Below are positions 17,357 to 27,180 of a DNA stretch of 64,000 nt, one piece after another. The stretch covers positions 186,001-250,000 of the forward strand of contig NZ_MIKC01000001.1 of assembly GCF_001730315.1 (NCBI RefSeq), written 5' to 3'. The first letter of the stretch is position 1; every line of letters starts with the position of its first letter. Below the pieces are notes generated by a model. It saw only the letters and a program-made list of their open reading frames with translations, was not told the DNA's origin and did not search any database. Source of the stretch: Enterococcus ureilyticus. GTDB lineage: Bacteria; Bacillota; Bacilli; Lactobacillales; Enterococcaceae. The translations under genes were made by a program, and so were the position numbers.

Positions 17357-17487
17357 TCCCTACTTTCTTTAGTGATATTCGTCCTTACTTTCATCCTTAT
17401 CCATTCCTTTCCATTAAGTTACTTTTTGTATCTTCTGTCATATATTTACGATATAATTTTGTTATAAATTATAAAGGTTGTTAAATT

Positions 17488-17984
17488 ATGTTAAAAAAGA
17501 AATTTGTTGGTATTCTTGTTGTTCTTAGTACTTTAGTTGTTTTACTTGCTGGCACAACGGTTGCATTGGCGACTGGCGCTATTGACATCAAGGATTTAAT
17601 CGGTTCAAGCTCGCGACAAGTAGATGACAAAGCTAGTTTGGAAGTCATCTCTTCAGCCAACCTAAAAGACCGTATATTCGACCCTAAATCAGCTATTACC
17701 AATGTGGCTGATCCTAATGGAAATTCTGTAGAACCTGCTGTTGTTGATATGACATTTCAGATAAAGTCTTCTTATATGCGGATGATTCAGAGTGGATTGA
17801 TGTGCCATAATAAGAAATACTTGATACTGATGGAAATATTAGCGTAACAAATTTTTACAATAACGAAATGCACAGACTTGTTAAAATTACTTACAGATAT
17901 AGTTATAAACTGCCAGTTTCGAGATTTGGAACTAGTGAAAATGTAATTGAAAAAACGTCAACTTTTTATTCAGCATGGATTTAA
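17488..17984 (+). pseudogene. Exported protein gene with several lesions
   Basis: ATG at 17488. The first 90 residues are regular: a membrane anchor or signal (VGILVVLSTLVVLLAGTTVA), then DIKDLIGSSSRQVDDK. After VVDMTFQ the frame shifts; another frame carries DKVFLYADDSEWIDVP, two consecutive stops, then EILDTDGNISVTNFYNNEMH, and a tail ending STFYSAWI before TAA at 17982. The pattern is one gene of about 160 codons damaged by at least one frameshift and nonsense codons. Function unknown; the protein would have been surface-exposed. Confidence 0.55.
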
Positions 17985-17990
17985 TTCCCT

Positions 17991-18018
17991 TAAGAGCCTT
18001 TAATCGGGCTCTTTTTTA
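17991..18018 (+). terminator. Rho-independent terminator
   Basis: AAGAGCC, loop TTTAATC, GGGCTCTT, then TTTT. It directly follows the broken exported-protein gene. Confidence 0.85.
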
Positions 18019-18128
18019 TTTTCAACCACCTGCAGTTTTTCGGCTGTTTGGATGAGGTCAAGGTAAAGAGCACCTGTGCATTTATAGTCTCTCGTTGATA
18101 AAGGTCCTTCTTGGTTGTAATTCACAAC
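18000..18128 (-). pseudogene. C-terminal gene fragment on the minus strand
   Basis: A minus-strand frame of about 42 codons, AVVNYNQEGPLSTRDYKCTG onward, ending QVVENKKEPD and a stop at 18000. A stop codon lies just upstream in frame and no start with ribosome binding site is seen. The composition looks protein-coding, so I read it as the tail of a lost phage or plasmid gene. Identity unknown. Confidence 0.3.
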
Positions 18129-18212
18129 TGCATCTCAATCCTCATCTACACTTTCAATAATTTAAAACGACCACTTTATGCTATAATTAATGCATAAAGG
18201 AGTTGTTATATT

Positions 18213-18596
18213 TTGTTAAATAGATCTTTATACATTTCCATATTTCTTGTTAACCTTCTATTTTGCGCAGTCTCTTTATATTCAGGAATCTCTATCTTTA
18301 ATTTGACGCCAGTAATAGGAGCGTTGACTTGGCTTTCAATTTTCTATACTTTGTTAAAGTATAATCAGTTTTTCTTTCTTGCTATTTTATTTATATTTTT
18401 AATAATATTTTCGGTTCCCTTATTTTTGTTATTCTTCATGATGTACATTTTCAACGGTATCCCAGACTCTTCTCGTCTAATTGAAACCACTCTTATATCA
18501 GTTACAGGTATGAGTTATTGCGTTTTAAATCCATTACTGTCCCTAATTATCATTAGTCGCAGTCATGTAAATAAGCTTTTAAAGGAAGCCGAGTAA
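18213..18596 (+). CDS. Four-TM membrane protein of unknown function
   Basis: 127 residues, mostly hydrophobic: four membrane segments (about 5-25, 32-50, 55-80, 92-117) and a short charged C-terminus (RSHVNKLLKEAE). Start is TTG at 18213, with AAAGGAG 10 bases upstream. No family recognised. It lies among phage and plasmid debris. A bacteriocin-immunity type protein is possible by size and topology alone, but no residue pattern proves that. Confidence 0.5.
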   Translation: MLNRSLYISIFLVNLLFCAVSLYSGISIFNLTPVIGALTWLSIFYTLLKYNQFFFLAILFIFLIIFSVPLFLLFFMMYIFNGIPDSSRLIETTLISVTGMSYCVLNPLLSLIIISRSHVNKLLKEAE

Positions 18597-18700
18597 CTGT
18601 ATTCACTCCACCTCATTTAGTAATTCTAACTGGTGATTTAGCCGATTATGAAGTTGTGTATTTTTTTTTATTTGATATACTTTTTTACGGAGGTGAAAGT

Positions 18701-18886
18701 ATGATTAAACGTAAACCCGCTTTTGTTATTGGTATTCTATTTACTATTAATTCAATTTACCGATTTCTAAATGGCTCATTAACTAGTCCAACAGACCCAT
18801 TTGCATACAATATTGGTACAGTTCTTAGCGCAATCCTATTCCCAATGTTATTCTTCATCATTGCATTTTTACCAAAAAAGAAATAA
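18701..18886 (+). CDS. Two-TM small membrane protein
   Basis: 61 residues from ATG 18701, preceded by GGAGGTG at 7-base spacing; the longer open frame upstream is not used. Two hydrophobic segments (about 6-22 and 36-55) separated by a polar loop NGSLTSPTDPFAYN, ending in KKK. Looks complete and well initiated. Function unknown. Confidence 0.6.
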   Translation: MIKRKPAFVIGILFTINSIYRFLNGSLTSPTDPFAYNIGTVLSAILFPMLFFIIAFLPKKK

Positions 18887-19025
18887 TAATTTCTGGCTAT
18901 CTTCAGATAGCTTTATACATATTTTCAGTCTTGATTAGCCACGCTCTATACTTAATCCATATAGTCCGGTTAATGCTCGATATGCTTTCGACAGAATCAT
19001 CACTACAATAAATGATTAAAATAAA

Positions 19026-19232
19026 AAGACTGTAATAAGAAATATCACTACCCATGATTTGAGATACACTCATGCTACTTTTTTACTTGCTGAAGGAGCA
19101 TATCCAAAATATGTATCGGAACGATTATGCAACAAGAAAATTACCACAAAATTAGATGCGTATACTCTCCTATTGAAAAACAAAGAAACTGAAACAGGTG
19201 ATATGTTCGGTGAAATCCTTGATAGGCTTTAA
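19026..19232 (+). pseudogene. Tyrosine recombinase (phage integrase) C-terminal fragment
   Basis: An open stretch of about 68 codons without start reads THDLRYTHATF, LLAEGAYPKYVSERLCNKK, then TTKLDAYTLLLKNKE and a normal integrase-like end GDMFGEILDRL. HDLRxTHA holds the active-site Arg of box II (HxxR with the second His replaced by Tyr-Thr-His order retained), and the catalytic Tyr sits in LDAYTLLL. The N-terminal three quarters are missing. The GH of the usual RLGHK is changed to CN. So it is a dead remnant of an integrated phage or ICE, ending about 120 bases before hairpin element copy B. Confidence 0.8.
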
Positions 19233-19350
19233 TTTTTTTATCCTTTACTTTGGAAAATTTGTTGGAAAGTAATTTTTGGTAAATAAATAAACAAGTATAA
19301 AATAACTACTAAACATAAACAAAAGTCGTTAAAATTAGCTTTTAATAACA

Positions 19351-19412
19351 CAAAAAAACCACCACGACCGTCGTCTGTGGTGGAAATGAAGGTTGTTATT
19401 TACTCTTGGTAG
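19351..19412 (-). ncRNA. Hairpin element copy B (terminator-like)
   Basis: Minus strand: the block of copy A again, with the hairpin CCACCAC-AGACGACGGTC-GTGGTGG followed by seven T, a strong terminator. Identity with 14219-14279 ends abruptly at CTACC on one side and beyond the T-run on the other. The two direct copies bracket the IS, the broken gene cluster and the integrase fragment. Confidence 0.45.
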
Positions 19413-19804
19413 GAGTAAGTATGAAAAACCAATTCGGGATAATTGGCATGAGGACATATTAGCATCTCTATTTAAAATGAAAATGAACGCCCATTTTGTA
19501 TTTCATAAAAAAATCATGAGGAATTACTCATAGAGTAACTTTTTGCGTTTTCATTTAGTTCTTATTCTTTCAAATCTTATTAGTTCCAACATTTTTATGC
19601 CTGTGCTACACTTTTATTAGTAGCAATGAAATGTATTCAATCATTATCTTGCTCCTTGAAATTCAGTTTTTAAATTATAGATAGCTGTCCAAATCAATCC
19701 TTTAGAACGTAAATAAGCTTTCAATGAAACAACCAACGTTTTCATGCTAACTTTCTAAAGGATCCACCGATTTGTTCCGCTTTAAAATTTAGGAGGAATG
19801 TATT
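19413..19804. other. Gap upstream of the baeRF-like gene
   Basis: No supported gene. A minus-strand frame of 33 codons (about 19645-19743, MKTLVVSLKAYLRSKG onward) lacks a clear ribosome binding site. An AGGAGG stands at the right end for the next gene. Confidence 0.4.
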
Positions 19805-20935
19805 ATGCTAGATCAAGAAAAAGACAATTTATCTGTTCTATTCTCTGACGAAGTTCAAGGTCCCTTTGTAACATTTATTCTAAATACTCATGTCGCGCAT
19901 CAAGATGTCGAAAAAGATTCTCTAGCCCTTAAAAATTTTGCCAAAGCAGCGAAAGTTCGTTTTGAAAAAAAATATACAGAGCTAACTTGGGCACCTTTTC
20001 AAGAGAAAATCGATGCCTTGCTGGCAGACTCTTCATTTTGGCGAAATGCTACTAAAAGTGTATCCATCATTATTAGCGAGAAGGACATTTTTATTCACCG
20101 ATTAAGTGTCCCTGTAGACGATCAATACTATGTTGATGATCGACCTTATCTCCTAGGTATCATTAAAAATAATCAATTTAATTATCGTTATTACTTAATG
20201 GCTTTGAACCGAGATTCTATGCAACTTTATCTCGTTGAGAAGGATCGTGTGACTGCTGTAGCTTTACCAGAAGATGCACCAACCGATTTAGTCAGCACAT
20301 TAGGTGACGAGCTAACGGGCGGTAGTATGAATTATTCTATTCAAGGTGGAGCTGGCTACAATGGTTCCTCTAAAGAAGGCGTCGCTTATCACGGTGTTAA
20401 TACGAAAGATGAAGAAGTCAAAATCGACTGGACAAATTATTACCAAGCAATCGATAACTATTTGAAAGATACATTTGTAAACTCTGATAATCTGCCAATC
20501 CGGTTATATGCGCTGTCAGAAAATCAAACCTTGTTCAAAAAAATTGCTAAAAATCCTTATTTAGTGACCGATGCTTCTATCACACTATCTCCTGCACAGG
20601 TTTCTTTTCAAGAGATAGAAAAAGGAGCATTGAAGATCAATCAAGAATTAGAAGCGCTCGAAACAGCTAGTTACAATCACTTATTAGACAAAAAATTTGT
20701 CGATCAACTTGTTGATATCGTACCTGCATCAGATGAAGGTAAAATCTCACACTTCTTTATTTCAACGGCTAATCTTGTTAATGAAACAACAGAGATGTCC
20801 ACAGAAGAGTTTGATCGTCGCAAAGTCTTGAACAAAATTACCGATAATGTTCTTAAAACTGGCGGGAACGTTTTTGTATTAGATCAAAAAGCGGCTCCTG
20901 ATGAAAAATCGTTATTAGCCGTGCTACGTTATTAA
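19805..20935 (+). CDS. baeRF6-like protein (bacterial eRF1/Pelota-type fold)
   Basis: 376 residues, soluble. Starts MLDQEKDNLSVLFSDEVQGP and contains VSIIISEKDIFIHRLSVPVD and a YRYYLMALNRDSMQLYLVEK segment, the pattern of the bacterial archaeo-eukaryotic release-factor-like families common in Firmicutes; type 6 is my best match from memory. These proteins resemble the eRF1/Pelota central domain and are suspected to act on ribosomes or tRNA, but no biochemical role is settled. A Gly/Ser-rich loop (GGSMNYSIQGGAGYNGSS, about residue 165-185) could be the catalytic-like GGQ equivalent; this is speculation. AGGAGG precedes the ATG. Single gene with strong terminator. Confidence 0.6.
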   Translation: MLDQEKDNLSVLFSDEVQGPFVTFILNTHVAHQDVEKDSLALKNFAKAAKVRFEKKYTELTWAPFQEKIDALLADSSFWRNATKSVSIIISEKDIFIHRLSVPVDDQYYVDDRPYLLGIIKNNQFNYRYYLMALNRDSMQLYLVEKDRVTAVALPEDAPTDLVSTLGDELTGGSMNYSIQGGAGYNGSSKEGVAYHGVNTKDEEVKIDWTNYYQAIDNYLKDTFVNSDNLPIRLYALSENQTLFKKIAKNPYLVTDASITLSPAQVSFQEIEKGALKINQELEALETASYNHLLDKKFVDQLVDIVPASDEGKISHFFISTANLVNETTEMSTEEFDRRKVLNKITDNVLKTGGNVFVLDQKAAPDEKSLLAVLRY

Positions 20936-20970
20936 ACGAATAACATCTAGCTAGAGTAGAATAATGGACA

Positions 20971-21006
20971 AGAGCCACTCGACAAATTTGTCGAGTGGCT
21001 CTTTAA
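20971..21006 (+). terminator. Rho-independent terminator, 16-bp perfect stem
   Basis: AGAGCCACTCGACAAA and its exact complement TTTGTCGAGTGGCTCT, followed by TTAATT. Follows the baeRF-like gene. Confidence 0.9.
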
Positions 21007-21292
21007 TTAAGTTGATTAAATATTTTGTTAGCTATAAAACCATGTAAAACTATCTATTAGTAAGGATAACCTTATTCTCATCTAAACAATCTGAACCCTT
21101 CCTACTTTCAAATCTATGCAGCTCCACGGCTGCGCCTTCGGAATAGATTTCTACAATATAAATCTATCATTACTTTCATATTTAACGCTCAATACTCCTA
21201 TACTATAACAGAAATAAGTTTTTTTTGACAATTAATCTCTATTTCTTAACAAATTTTTAGTTTAAAGAGATATATTACTAGTCAAGTAGCGT
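21007..21292. other. Spacer with a nested hairpin (21110-21154)
   Basis: Most is plain AT-rich DNA. At 21110-21154, AAATCTAT and ATAGATTT enclose a GC-rich inner hairpin GCAGC-TCCACG-GCTGC. No T-run follows. It stands out from its surroundings in base composition. Purpose unknown. Confidence 0.35.
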
Positions 21293-21423
21293 TAAATATG
21301 GTATATTAAGAGTGTAGTTTTTGTTCGGTAATATATGTGTAGCTGTTTCAAATAAACATCTTCCACATTTTCACCTTTCAAGTAATTGCAAAATATGTGT
21401 TTATCACAAGGAGGATTTTTATT
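21293..21423 (+). promoter_or_regulatory. Promoter and long leader of the cold-shock gene
   Basis: Extended -10 TG-G-TATATT (21299-21307) gives a transcript with a leader of about 110 bases before the ATG at 21424. Long structured leaders are the usual thermosensing part of csp messages. GGAGG stands at 21410-21414. Confidence 0.55.
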
Positions 21424-21624
21424 ATGGAAACAGGTACAGTAAAATGGTTTAACTCAGACAAAGGTTTTGGATTTATCACTGCAGAAAATGGTAACGATGT
21501 ATTCGTACATTTCTCAGCTATCCAAGGCGACGGATTCAAAACTTTAGAAGAAGGTCAAGCAGTGACTTTCGACGTTGAAGAAGGCCAACGTGGTCCTCAA
21601 GCTACTAACGTTAACAAAGCATAA
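21424..21624 (+). CDS. cspA: Cold-shock protein, CspA family
   Basis: 66 residues from ATG 21424 (AAGGAGG upstream; the longer frame upstream is leader). A single OB-fold cold-shock domain with both RNA-binding motifs: [11 protein letters not shown] (RNP1) and VFVHFSAI (RNP2). Acts as an RNA chaperone in the cytosol. The start [18 protein letters not shown] is standard for the family. Followed directly by a strong terminator. Confidence 0.95.
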   Translation: METGTVKWFNSDKGFGFITAENGNDVFVHFSAIQGDGFKTLEEGQAVTFDVEEGQRGPQATNVNKA

Positions 21625-21647
21625 TCAACTTAACATTAGTAAATTCA

Positions 21648-21677
21648 AAACCTGACGAAGGTTCGTCAGGTTTTTTT
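21648..21677 (+). terminator. Terminator of cspA
   Basis: AACCTGACGAA, GG, TTCGTCAGGTT, then seven T. Confidence 0.92.
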
Positions 21678-21683
21678 ATTGTC

Positions 21684-21725
21684 AAAAAAACAAGTTCAAA
21701 CATGGCTTATTTTGAACTTGTTTTT
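21684..21725 (-). terminator. Terminator of icd
   Basis: AAAAACAAGTTCAAA and TTTGAACTTGTTTTT pair across an 11-base loop; on the minus strand it ends in T7, directly after the icd stop at 21729. Confidence 0.9.
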
Positions 21726-21728
21726 CAT

Positions 21729-23003
21729 TTACTTCATGATCAATCGCACTAACTCTGTGCCAAATCCTGAGCAACTCAATAACGTTGCTCCTATCATTTG
21801 ATCTGCAAAATCCTTTGTTACCGTCTTGTTTATCAAGGCTTCTTCTATGCTATTTGTAATCAACTGACTCACTTCATTCCAGCCTAAATAGTCAAACATC
21901 AATACACCTGATAATAATAAGGAGGATGGATTCAACTGATTTAATCCTGCAAATTCTGGTGCCGTTCCATGAGTTGCTTCAAAGATGCCATGACCTGTTT
22001 CCAAATTTAAATTTGCTCCAGGTGCGATACCAATCCCACCAACTTGAGCCGCTAATGCATCAGAAATATAATCTCCATTTAAATTCAAGGTCGCGATGAC
22101 ATCATATTTTTCGGGATGAAGTAAAATTTCTTGTAAGAAGATATCAGCGATTCGGTCTTTAATAATTAGTTTCCCTGCTTTTTCTGCCTCGCTTAATTGT
22201 TGATCAGCCGCAGTTTTTCCAAATTTATTTTTGATTTCTCCATATTTTTCCCATGTAAAAATCTTGTCTCCAAATTCTCTCTCAGCTAGAGCATATCCCC
22301 ATTTTTTAAAGCCACCTTCTGTAAACTTCATGATATTCCCTTTATGAACGAGTGTGACTGATTTACGTTTGTGTGTTAAAGCATGCTCGATCGCTCCACG
22401 AACTAAGCGCTCGGTTCCTTCTTTAGAAACTGGCTTGATGCCGATTGCAGAAGTTTCAGGAAAACGAATTTTATTTACACCGAATTCTTGCTTTAAATAA
22501 TGGATCAGCTTGATTGCTTGCGGGCTTTCCGATGAAAATTCAATTCCTGCATAAATATCTTCTGTGTTTTCTCTAAAAATCATCATGTCCGTTGCTTCTG
22601 GGTGTTTTAATGGCGACGGGACCCCTTCAAAATAGCGCACTGGTCGATAACAAATGTATAGATCCAGCTCTTGTCTTAACGTAACGTTCAATGAACGAAA
22701 TCCTTCGCCAATCGGAGTTGTAAGCGGTCCTTTGATGGCAATCAGATGGGTCTTGATCGTATCCAACGTTTCGTTGGGAAGCCAACTCCCCGTTTCATTA
22801 AATGCTTTTTCTCCGGCTAAAACTTCTTGCCAAACCACTTTACGTTTCCCTTGATATGCTTTTTGCACAGCAGCATCAAATACCTCTTTAGCAGCTTGCC
22901 AAATTTCTGGTCCAATCCCATCACCTTCAATAAAAGGAATGATTGGAAAATTTGAAACGACTAATTTTCCATTTTCAAAAACAATTTTTTCTCCATTTGT
23001 CAT
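21729..23003 (-). CDS. icd: Isocitrate dehydrogenase, NADP-type
   Basis: 424 residues. Oxidises isocitrate to 2-oxoglutarate and CO2 in the cytosol. Visible: [11 protein letters not shown] near the N-terminus, the substrate-binding [19 protein letters not shown] with the Ser that is phosphorylated in enteric Icd, [26 protein letters not shown], and [21 protein letters not shown] in the coenzyme site (HGTAP present). The ATG overlaps the citZ stop by 4 bases, with GGAGG upstream. Last gene of acnA-citZ-icd; terminator directly downstream. The branch most likely supplies glutamate carbon, since no 2-oxoglutarate dehydrogenase or other TCA genes are in the window. Confidence 0.95.
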   Translation of the reverse strand: MTNGEKIVFENGKLVVSNFPIIPFIEGDGIGPEIWQAAKEVFDAAVQKAYQGKRKVVWQEVLAGEKAFNETGSWLPNETLDTIKTHLIAIKGPLTTPIGEGFRSLNVTLRQELDLYICYRPVRYFEGVPSPLKHPEATDMMIFRENTEDIYAGIEFSSESPQAIKLIHYLKQEFGVNKIRFPETSAIGIKPVSKEGTERLVRGAIEHALTHKRKSVTLVHKGNIMKFTEGGFKKWGYALAEREFGDKIFTWEKYGEIKNKFGKTAADQQLSEAEKAGKLIIKDRIADIFLQEILLHPEKYDVIATLNLNGDYISDALAAQVGGIGIAPGANLNLETGHGIFEATHGTAPEFAGLNQLNPSSLLLSGVLMFDYLGWNEVSQLITNSIEEALINKTVTKDFADQMIGATLLSCSGFGTELVRLIMK

Positions 23004-24142
23004 GCTTCCATTCCTCCTGAATGTATGGTCTGTATGTCACTATATTTTAACTGCTTTGGTCCAATATAATGGGAACGAGGTCTGATCAAACAATCCTCTT
23101 TTTTCTGCTCATTGATATGACCTAGCCAACCAGAAACCCTACTCATCGCAAAAATCAATGTAAATAAATCACTATCAATATCCAAACAATGATAAACTGT
23201 AGCAGAATAAAAATCGACATTTGGAATCAAGCCTTTTGTTTCTTTCAAATAGCGTTCCACTTGGCAAGATAAAAAATACCACTGCTCTTTTTTGGTGATA
23301 GTCGTTAGCTCTTTGGCCAGTTTTTTCAGATGTTTTTTCCTCGGATCTTCTGTTTTATAAACGCGATGTCCAAATCCCATGACCTTTTCCTTACGATCAA
23401 GCTTTTGGTTTAAATAATCCGCTACATTTAGATTATCTGAATTGATTTCTTCTAACATATCAAAGACTTTTTCATTCGCTCCACCATGAAGTGGCCCTTT
23501 TAAAGAACCTATTGCACCTGTAATACAAGAGTAAACATCTGATAATGTAGACGCACAAACTCTAGCAGTAAATGTACTTGCATTTAAATCATGATCTGCA
23601 TGCAATACCAGTGCTTGATTCATCGCGTCTACTTGTACCTGATCCGCTTCATTTCCTGTCAGCATATAAAGAAAATTTTCTGCAATCGATAAGTCACTTC
23701 GAGGGGCAATCGGATCTAGGCCTTTTCTTAGTCGTGCATAGGCCGCAACGATTGTCGGCATTTTTGCTTGCAATGCGATGCTTTGATGATAGATCGATCG
23801 TTCATCTGTTGATTCAGCATTTGGATCAAATACACCTAAAAGAGAAATCGTAGAACGCAAAACACTCATTGGATGAAGATTTTGACGCGTTTGGATTTTC
23901 AAACAAGTGATGATCGTATCAGAAATTTGCATTTCTAGCGCTAGATCTTGTTTAAATTTCTTTAGTTCTAGCGAATTTGGAATTCTCAAATACCATAAAA
24001 GATAGATCACTTCTTCAAATTGAACATTTTCAGCAACTAAATCATCAATATTGAATCCCGCAAACAATAGTTGATTTTCTACAATTGAACTGATTTTTGT
24101 TTCAGAAACAACAACACCATCTAAACCTTTATGAATCTCCAT
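23000..24142 (-). CDS. citZ: Citrate synthase
   Basis: 380 residues, type II short form. Joins acetyl-CoA and oxaloacetate. Catalytic set visible: [11 protein letters not shown] (first His), [11 protein letters not shown] (second His), [17 protein letters not shown] (oxaloacetate-binding His/Arg) and the late Asp in [11 protein letters not shown] at 24142 with GGAGG 7 bases upstream. Overlaps icd by ATGA and lies 269 bases below acnA, with one copy of the 120-bp repeat in that gap. It stands beside a citrate lyase cluster, so cells must keep the two opposing routes apart by regulation. Confidence 0.95.
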   Translation of the reverse strand: MEIHKGLDGVVVSETKISSIVENQLLFAGFNIDDLVAENVQFEEVIYLLWYLRIPNSLELKKFKQDLALEMQISDTIITCLKIQTRQNLHPMSVLRSTISLLGVFDPNAESTDERSIYHQSIALQAKMPTIVAAYARLRKGLDPIAPRSDLSIAENFLYMLTGNEADQVQVDAMNQALVLHADHDLNASTFTARVCASTLSDVYSCITGAIGSLKGPLHGGANEKVFDMLEEINSDNLNVADYLNQKLDRKEKVMGFGHRVYKTEDPRKKHLKKLAKELTTITKKEQWYFLSCQVERYLKETKGLIPNVDFYSATVYHCLDIDSDLFTLIFAMSRVSGWLGHINEQKKEDCLIRPRSHYIGPKQLKYSDIQTIHSGGMEA

Positions 24143-24235
24143 CCAAATTCCTCCTCGTATATAGGGAACAACGTTCCGTTATGCTGCACCTTGTACTTTT
24201 CAACATCAGTTCATTTTATTCACTGTGTTTCAAAA

Positions 24236-24352
24236 CAAAAGCGTAGTGGGTTCGTTTAGCTTTGACAGAAAAATAGGAAAAATAATTGTGACGCTTTTTG
24301 TCACTCTCACTTTTTATCTTTTTTCTGAAAAGCTGACCCGCACAGCTTGAGA
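24236..24352 (-). repeat. 120-bp upstream repeat, single copy (citZ)
   Basis: Minus strand: AGAAAAAAGATAAAAAGTGA, then the hairpin GTGAC-AAAAAGC-GTCAC and the end CCCACTACGCTTTTG. Same family as 35115-35470 and 55999-56358. It ends about 95 bases before the citZ start, in the same direction as the gene. Confidence 0.75.
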
Positions 24353-24411
24353 GACGTAAAATAACAACCTTCGTATCGTATTGTCGCATCTCCTATTTTT
24401 CTTAGACTAAA

Positions 24412-27120
24412 CTAGCTTTGAAGCTTTTTACGAATCACCATTGGCAAGATGCCGCCATGCTGATAATAAGTGATATCAACAGCTGAATCAAAACGCAGAA
24501 TAGTTTCAAATATGATTTTCTCTCCATCTGGTTTAGTCGCAGTGACCGTTACATCATCTAAAATTCCTTTTGTTTCATCGATAGCGATGTCAAATAGTTC
24601 AGTTCCTGTTAAACCCAAACTATCCGCATCTTCTCCATGTTTAAATTGCAATGGTAAAACACCCATCATGACTAAATTAGAACGATGGATACGTTCATAA
24701 CTTTTTGCGATGACTGCCTCAACACCTAAAAGCTGAACTCCTTTAGCAGCCCAATCTCTAGATGATCCCATTCCATAATCATCGCCGGCTAAAATAACTA
24801 GCTTCGTTCCCTGTTTTTGATACTTCATCGCAGCATCATAAATGGCCATTTTTTCTTGTGTTGGTCCAAAAATGGTATAGCCACCTTCAATTTCCGGCAC
24901 TAATTGATTCCGAATTCGAATATTCGCTAACGTCCCTCTCATCATTACTTCATGGTGTCCACGTCTAGCACCATAAGAGTTAAATTCACGGACTTCAACA
25001 CCTCGATCAATTAAATACTGACCTGCCGGACTATTTTTTTGAATACTTCCAGCAGGTGAGATATGGTCTGTTGTCACCGAATCACCAAATTTCGCTAGTA
25101 CAGCTAATTTTTCTAATGGTTTTCTAGACTCTCTTTCTTTGGTCATTCCTGTGAAGTATGGTGGATTAGCAATATAAGTAGAGCTTTCTTCCCAACCATA
25201 CAACGCTTCAGCATTCGTTTCAATATGGTTCCATTCCTCATTGTCACTAAAAACTCTTGCATATTCCTGTTTATATAGCTCTGGTGTCACACATGTATCG
25301 ATCAATTCCTTAATTTCATCTCTAGAAGGCCATAGATCATTAAAATAAACAGGTATTCCGTTTTCTCCAAGACCGATAGGCTCCTTCATTACATCGATGT
25401 CGACAGTTCCTGCTAATGCATATAAAACCACTAATGGCGGAGAAGCCAGATAATTGGCTTTAACAAGCGGATGAATCCGACCTTCAAAATTTCGATTGCC
25501 ACTTAAAACACCCGCTGTTAGAAGGTCATTATCTTTAATCACTGCTTCAACTTCTGATTTTAGTGCGCCAGAATTACCGATGCAGGTCGTACACCCATAC
25601 CCAACTAAGTGAAACCCTAGCTGCTCTAGGTATGGTAATAAACCAGCCTTCTCAAGATAGGCTGTCACAACCTTTGAACCGGGCGCTAAAGAAGTTTTTA
25701 CATAATTAGGTACTTGTAAGCCAAGCTCTGCAGCTTTTTTGGCTACCAAGCCTGCGCTTAACATCACGTATGGATTAGACGTATTTGTACAGGAAGTGAT
25801 TGCTGCAATTGCTACTGCTCCTGGTTTTAATTGATGGTGAACACCGTCTAGCTCTAACGCAACACTTTGCGCCCGCTGTGCCTTAGATAATCCATATCCT
25901 TGCAGTCCCGCTGGAGCTTTTACAACTTCTTCAAAGGCGGTTTTCATTTCTGTTAAAGGCACTAGATCCTGTGGTCTTTTTGGTCCAGCCAGATTGGCTT
26001 GTATTTTACTTAAGTCGATTTCAATAACTTTTGTATAAGCTGGTTCTATATCATTGATAGGATCATAGAACAATTGGTTCTCTTTTAAATAGCGTTCGGT
26101 AACGGCTACTGCTTCTTTTTCTCTTCCTGTTAATCGCAAATAACGAATCGTTTCATCATCTACAGGGAAAAAGCCACACGTTGCACCATATTCTGGAGCC
26201 ATATTTGCCACAGTTGCCCGATCAGCTAAACTTAAACTTACCAAACCTGAGCCAAAGAATTCTACAAATTTCCCAACAACTTTTTGTTCTCTCAACACTT
26301 GTGTCACCTTTAATGCCAAATCTGTTGCCGTTGCCCCAAAAGATAATTCATTGACAAAACGGACACCCACGACCTCTGGGATAGGAAAATAAGACGGTTC
26401 CCCAAGCATACTCGCTTCTGCTTCGATTCCACCAACACCCCAGCCTAAAACGCCTAATGCATTGACCATAGTAGTATGAGAATCTGTTCCTACTAATGTG
26501 TCAGGATACAGTAAAATCGTACCATCTTCTTGATTTTTTTGTGTCACAACGGTTGCTAGATATTCAATATTGACTTGGTGTACAATTCCAGTTGCTGGTG
26601 GAACAACACGATAATTATCAAATGCTTTTTGCGCCCAACTAAGAAACTTGTATCGTTCCTGATTACGTTGAAACTCCATTTTCATATTCAGTTGCAGTGC
26701 TTGTTTGATACCTGCTACATCTACCTGTACCGAATGATCCACAACAAGATCCACAGGAACTTCAGGATTTATTTTAGATGGGTCACCGCCAAAATCAGCA
26801 ATTGTTTTTCGCAAAGAGGCTAAATCAACAACAGCAGGAACACCTGTAAAATCTTGAAGAATCACTCGCGCTGGTTTAAAGGGGACTTCACCTTTAGACT
26901 CATGTTTTGAAGACCATTTAGCTAAATTATCAATATGTTCTTGCGTAATCCCCGTACCATTTTTCTGCCGTATGATTGATTCCAATAAGACGCGGATACT
27001 AAATGGCAACTTTGAAACAAATGAAGACTGCTCTGTTTCTAGCGAAGCTAATGAATAATATCGGTACTTTTGATGATTCATTTCAAAAAATTTTTCTGAT
27101 GATTGCTTAGTTGTAATCAA
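24412..27120 (-). CDS. acnA: Aconitate hydratase A
   Basis: 902 residues, AcnA/IRP1 type. Interconverts citrate and isocitrate with a [4Fe-4S] cluster. Cluster cysteines: [12 protein letters not shown] and [11 protein letters not shown]. Other marks: [19 protein letters not shown] and the C-terminal swivel domain with [18 protein letters not shown] place the start at TTG 27120, since GGAGG is 7 bases upstream of it; the in-frame ATG at 27126 is only one base from that GGAGG and cannot use it. First gene of the acnA-citZ-icd operon, with a good promoter at 27344-27372 and a truncated 120-bp repeat in the leader. Confidence 0.95.
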   Translation of the reverse strand: MITTKQSSEKFFEMNHQKYRYYSLASLETEQSSFVSKLPFSIRVLLESIIRQKNGTGITQEHIDNLAKWSSKHESKGEVPFKPARVILQDFTGVPAVVDLASLRKTIADFGGDPSKINPEVPVDLVVDHSVQVDVAGIKQALQLNMKMEFQRNQERYKFLSWAQKAFDNYRVVPPATGIVHQVNIEYLATVVTQKNQEDGTILLYPDTLVGTDSHTTMVNALGVLGWGVGGIEAEASMLGEPSYFPIPEVVGVRFVNELSFGATATDLALKVTQVLREQKVVGKFVEFFGSGLVSLSLADRATVANMAPEYGATCGFFPVDDETIRYLRLTGREKEAVAVTERYLKENQLFYDPINDIEPAYTKVIEIDLSKIQANLAGPKRPQDLVPLTEMKTAFEEVVKAPAGLQGYGLSKAQRAQSVALELDGVHHQLKPGAVAIAAITSCTNTSNPYVMLSAGLVAKKAAELGLQVPNYVKTSLAPGSKVVTAYLEKAGLLPYLEQLGFHLVGYGCTTCIGNSGALKSEVEAVIKDNDLLTAGVLSGNRNFEGRIHPLVKANYLASPPLVVLYALAGTVDIDVMKEPIGLGENGIPVYFNDLWPSRDEIKELIDTCVTPELYKQEYARVFSDNEEWNHIETNAEALYGWEESSTYIANPPYFTGMTKERESRKPLEKLAVLAKFGDSVTTDHISPAGSIQKNSPAGQYLIDRGVEVREFNSYGARRGHHEVMMRGTLANIRIRNQLVPEIEGGYTIFGPTQEKMAIYDAAMKYQKQGTKLVILAGDDYGMGSSRDWAAKGVQLLGVEAVIAKSYERIHRSNLVMMGVLPLQFKHGEDADSLGLTGTELFDIAIDETKGILDDVTVTATKPDGEKIIFETILRFDSAVDITYYQHGGILPMVIRKKLQS

Positions 27121-27145
27121 AAACATCCCTCCTAAATATAAATGC

Positions 27146-27180
27146 TGAACTAGCCTGTGAAGCTAGCTAATATAAAAGCT
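27146..27180 (-). repeat. Truncated copy of the 120-bp upstream repeat (acnA)
   Basis: Minus strand: TTAGCTAGCTTCACAGGCTA, the first hairpin of the repeat family (compare TTATCTAGCTTCACGAGCTA at 56117). Only this 5-prime part is left, directly before the ribosome binding site of acnA. Confidence 0.6.

Noticed and set aside
19645-19743. 33-codon minus-strand frame
   Set aside because: Start lacks a convincing ribosome binding site, and no similarity is recognised.
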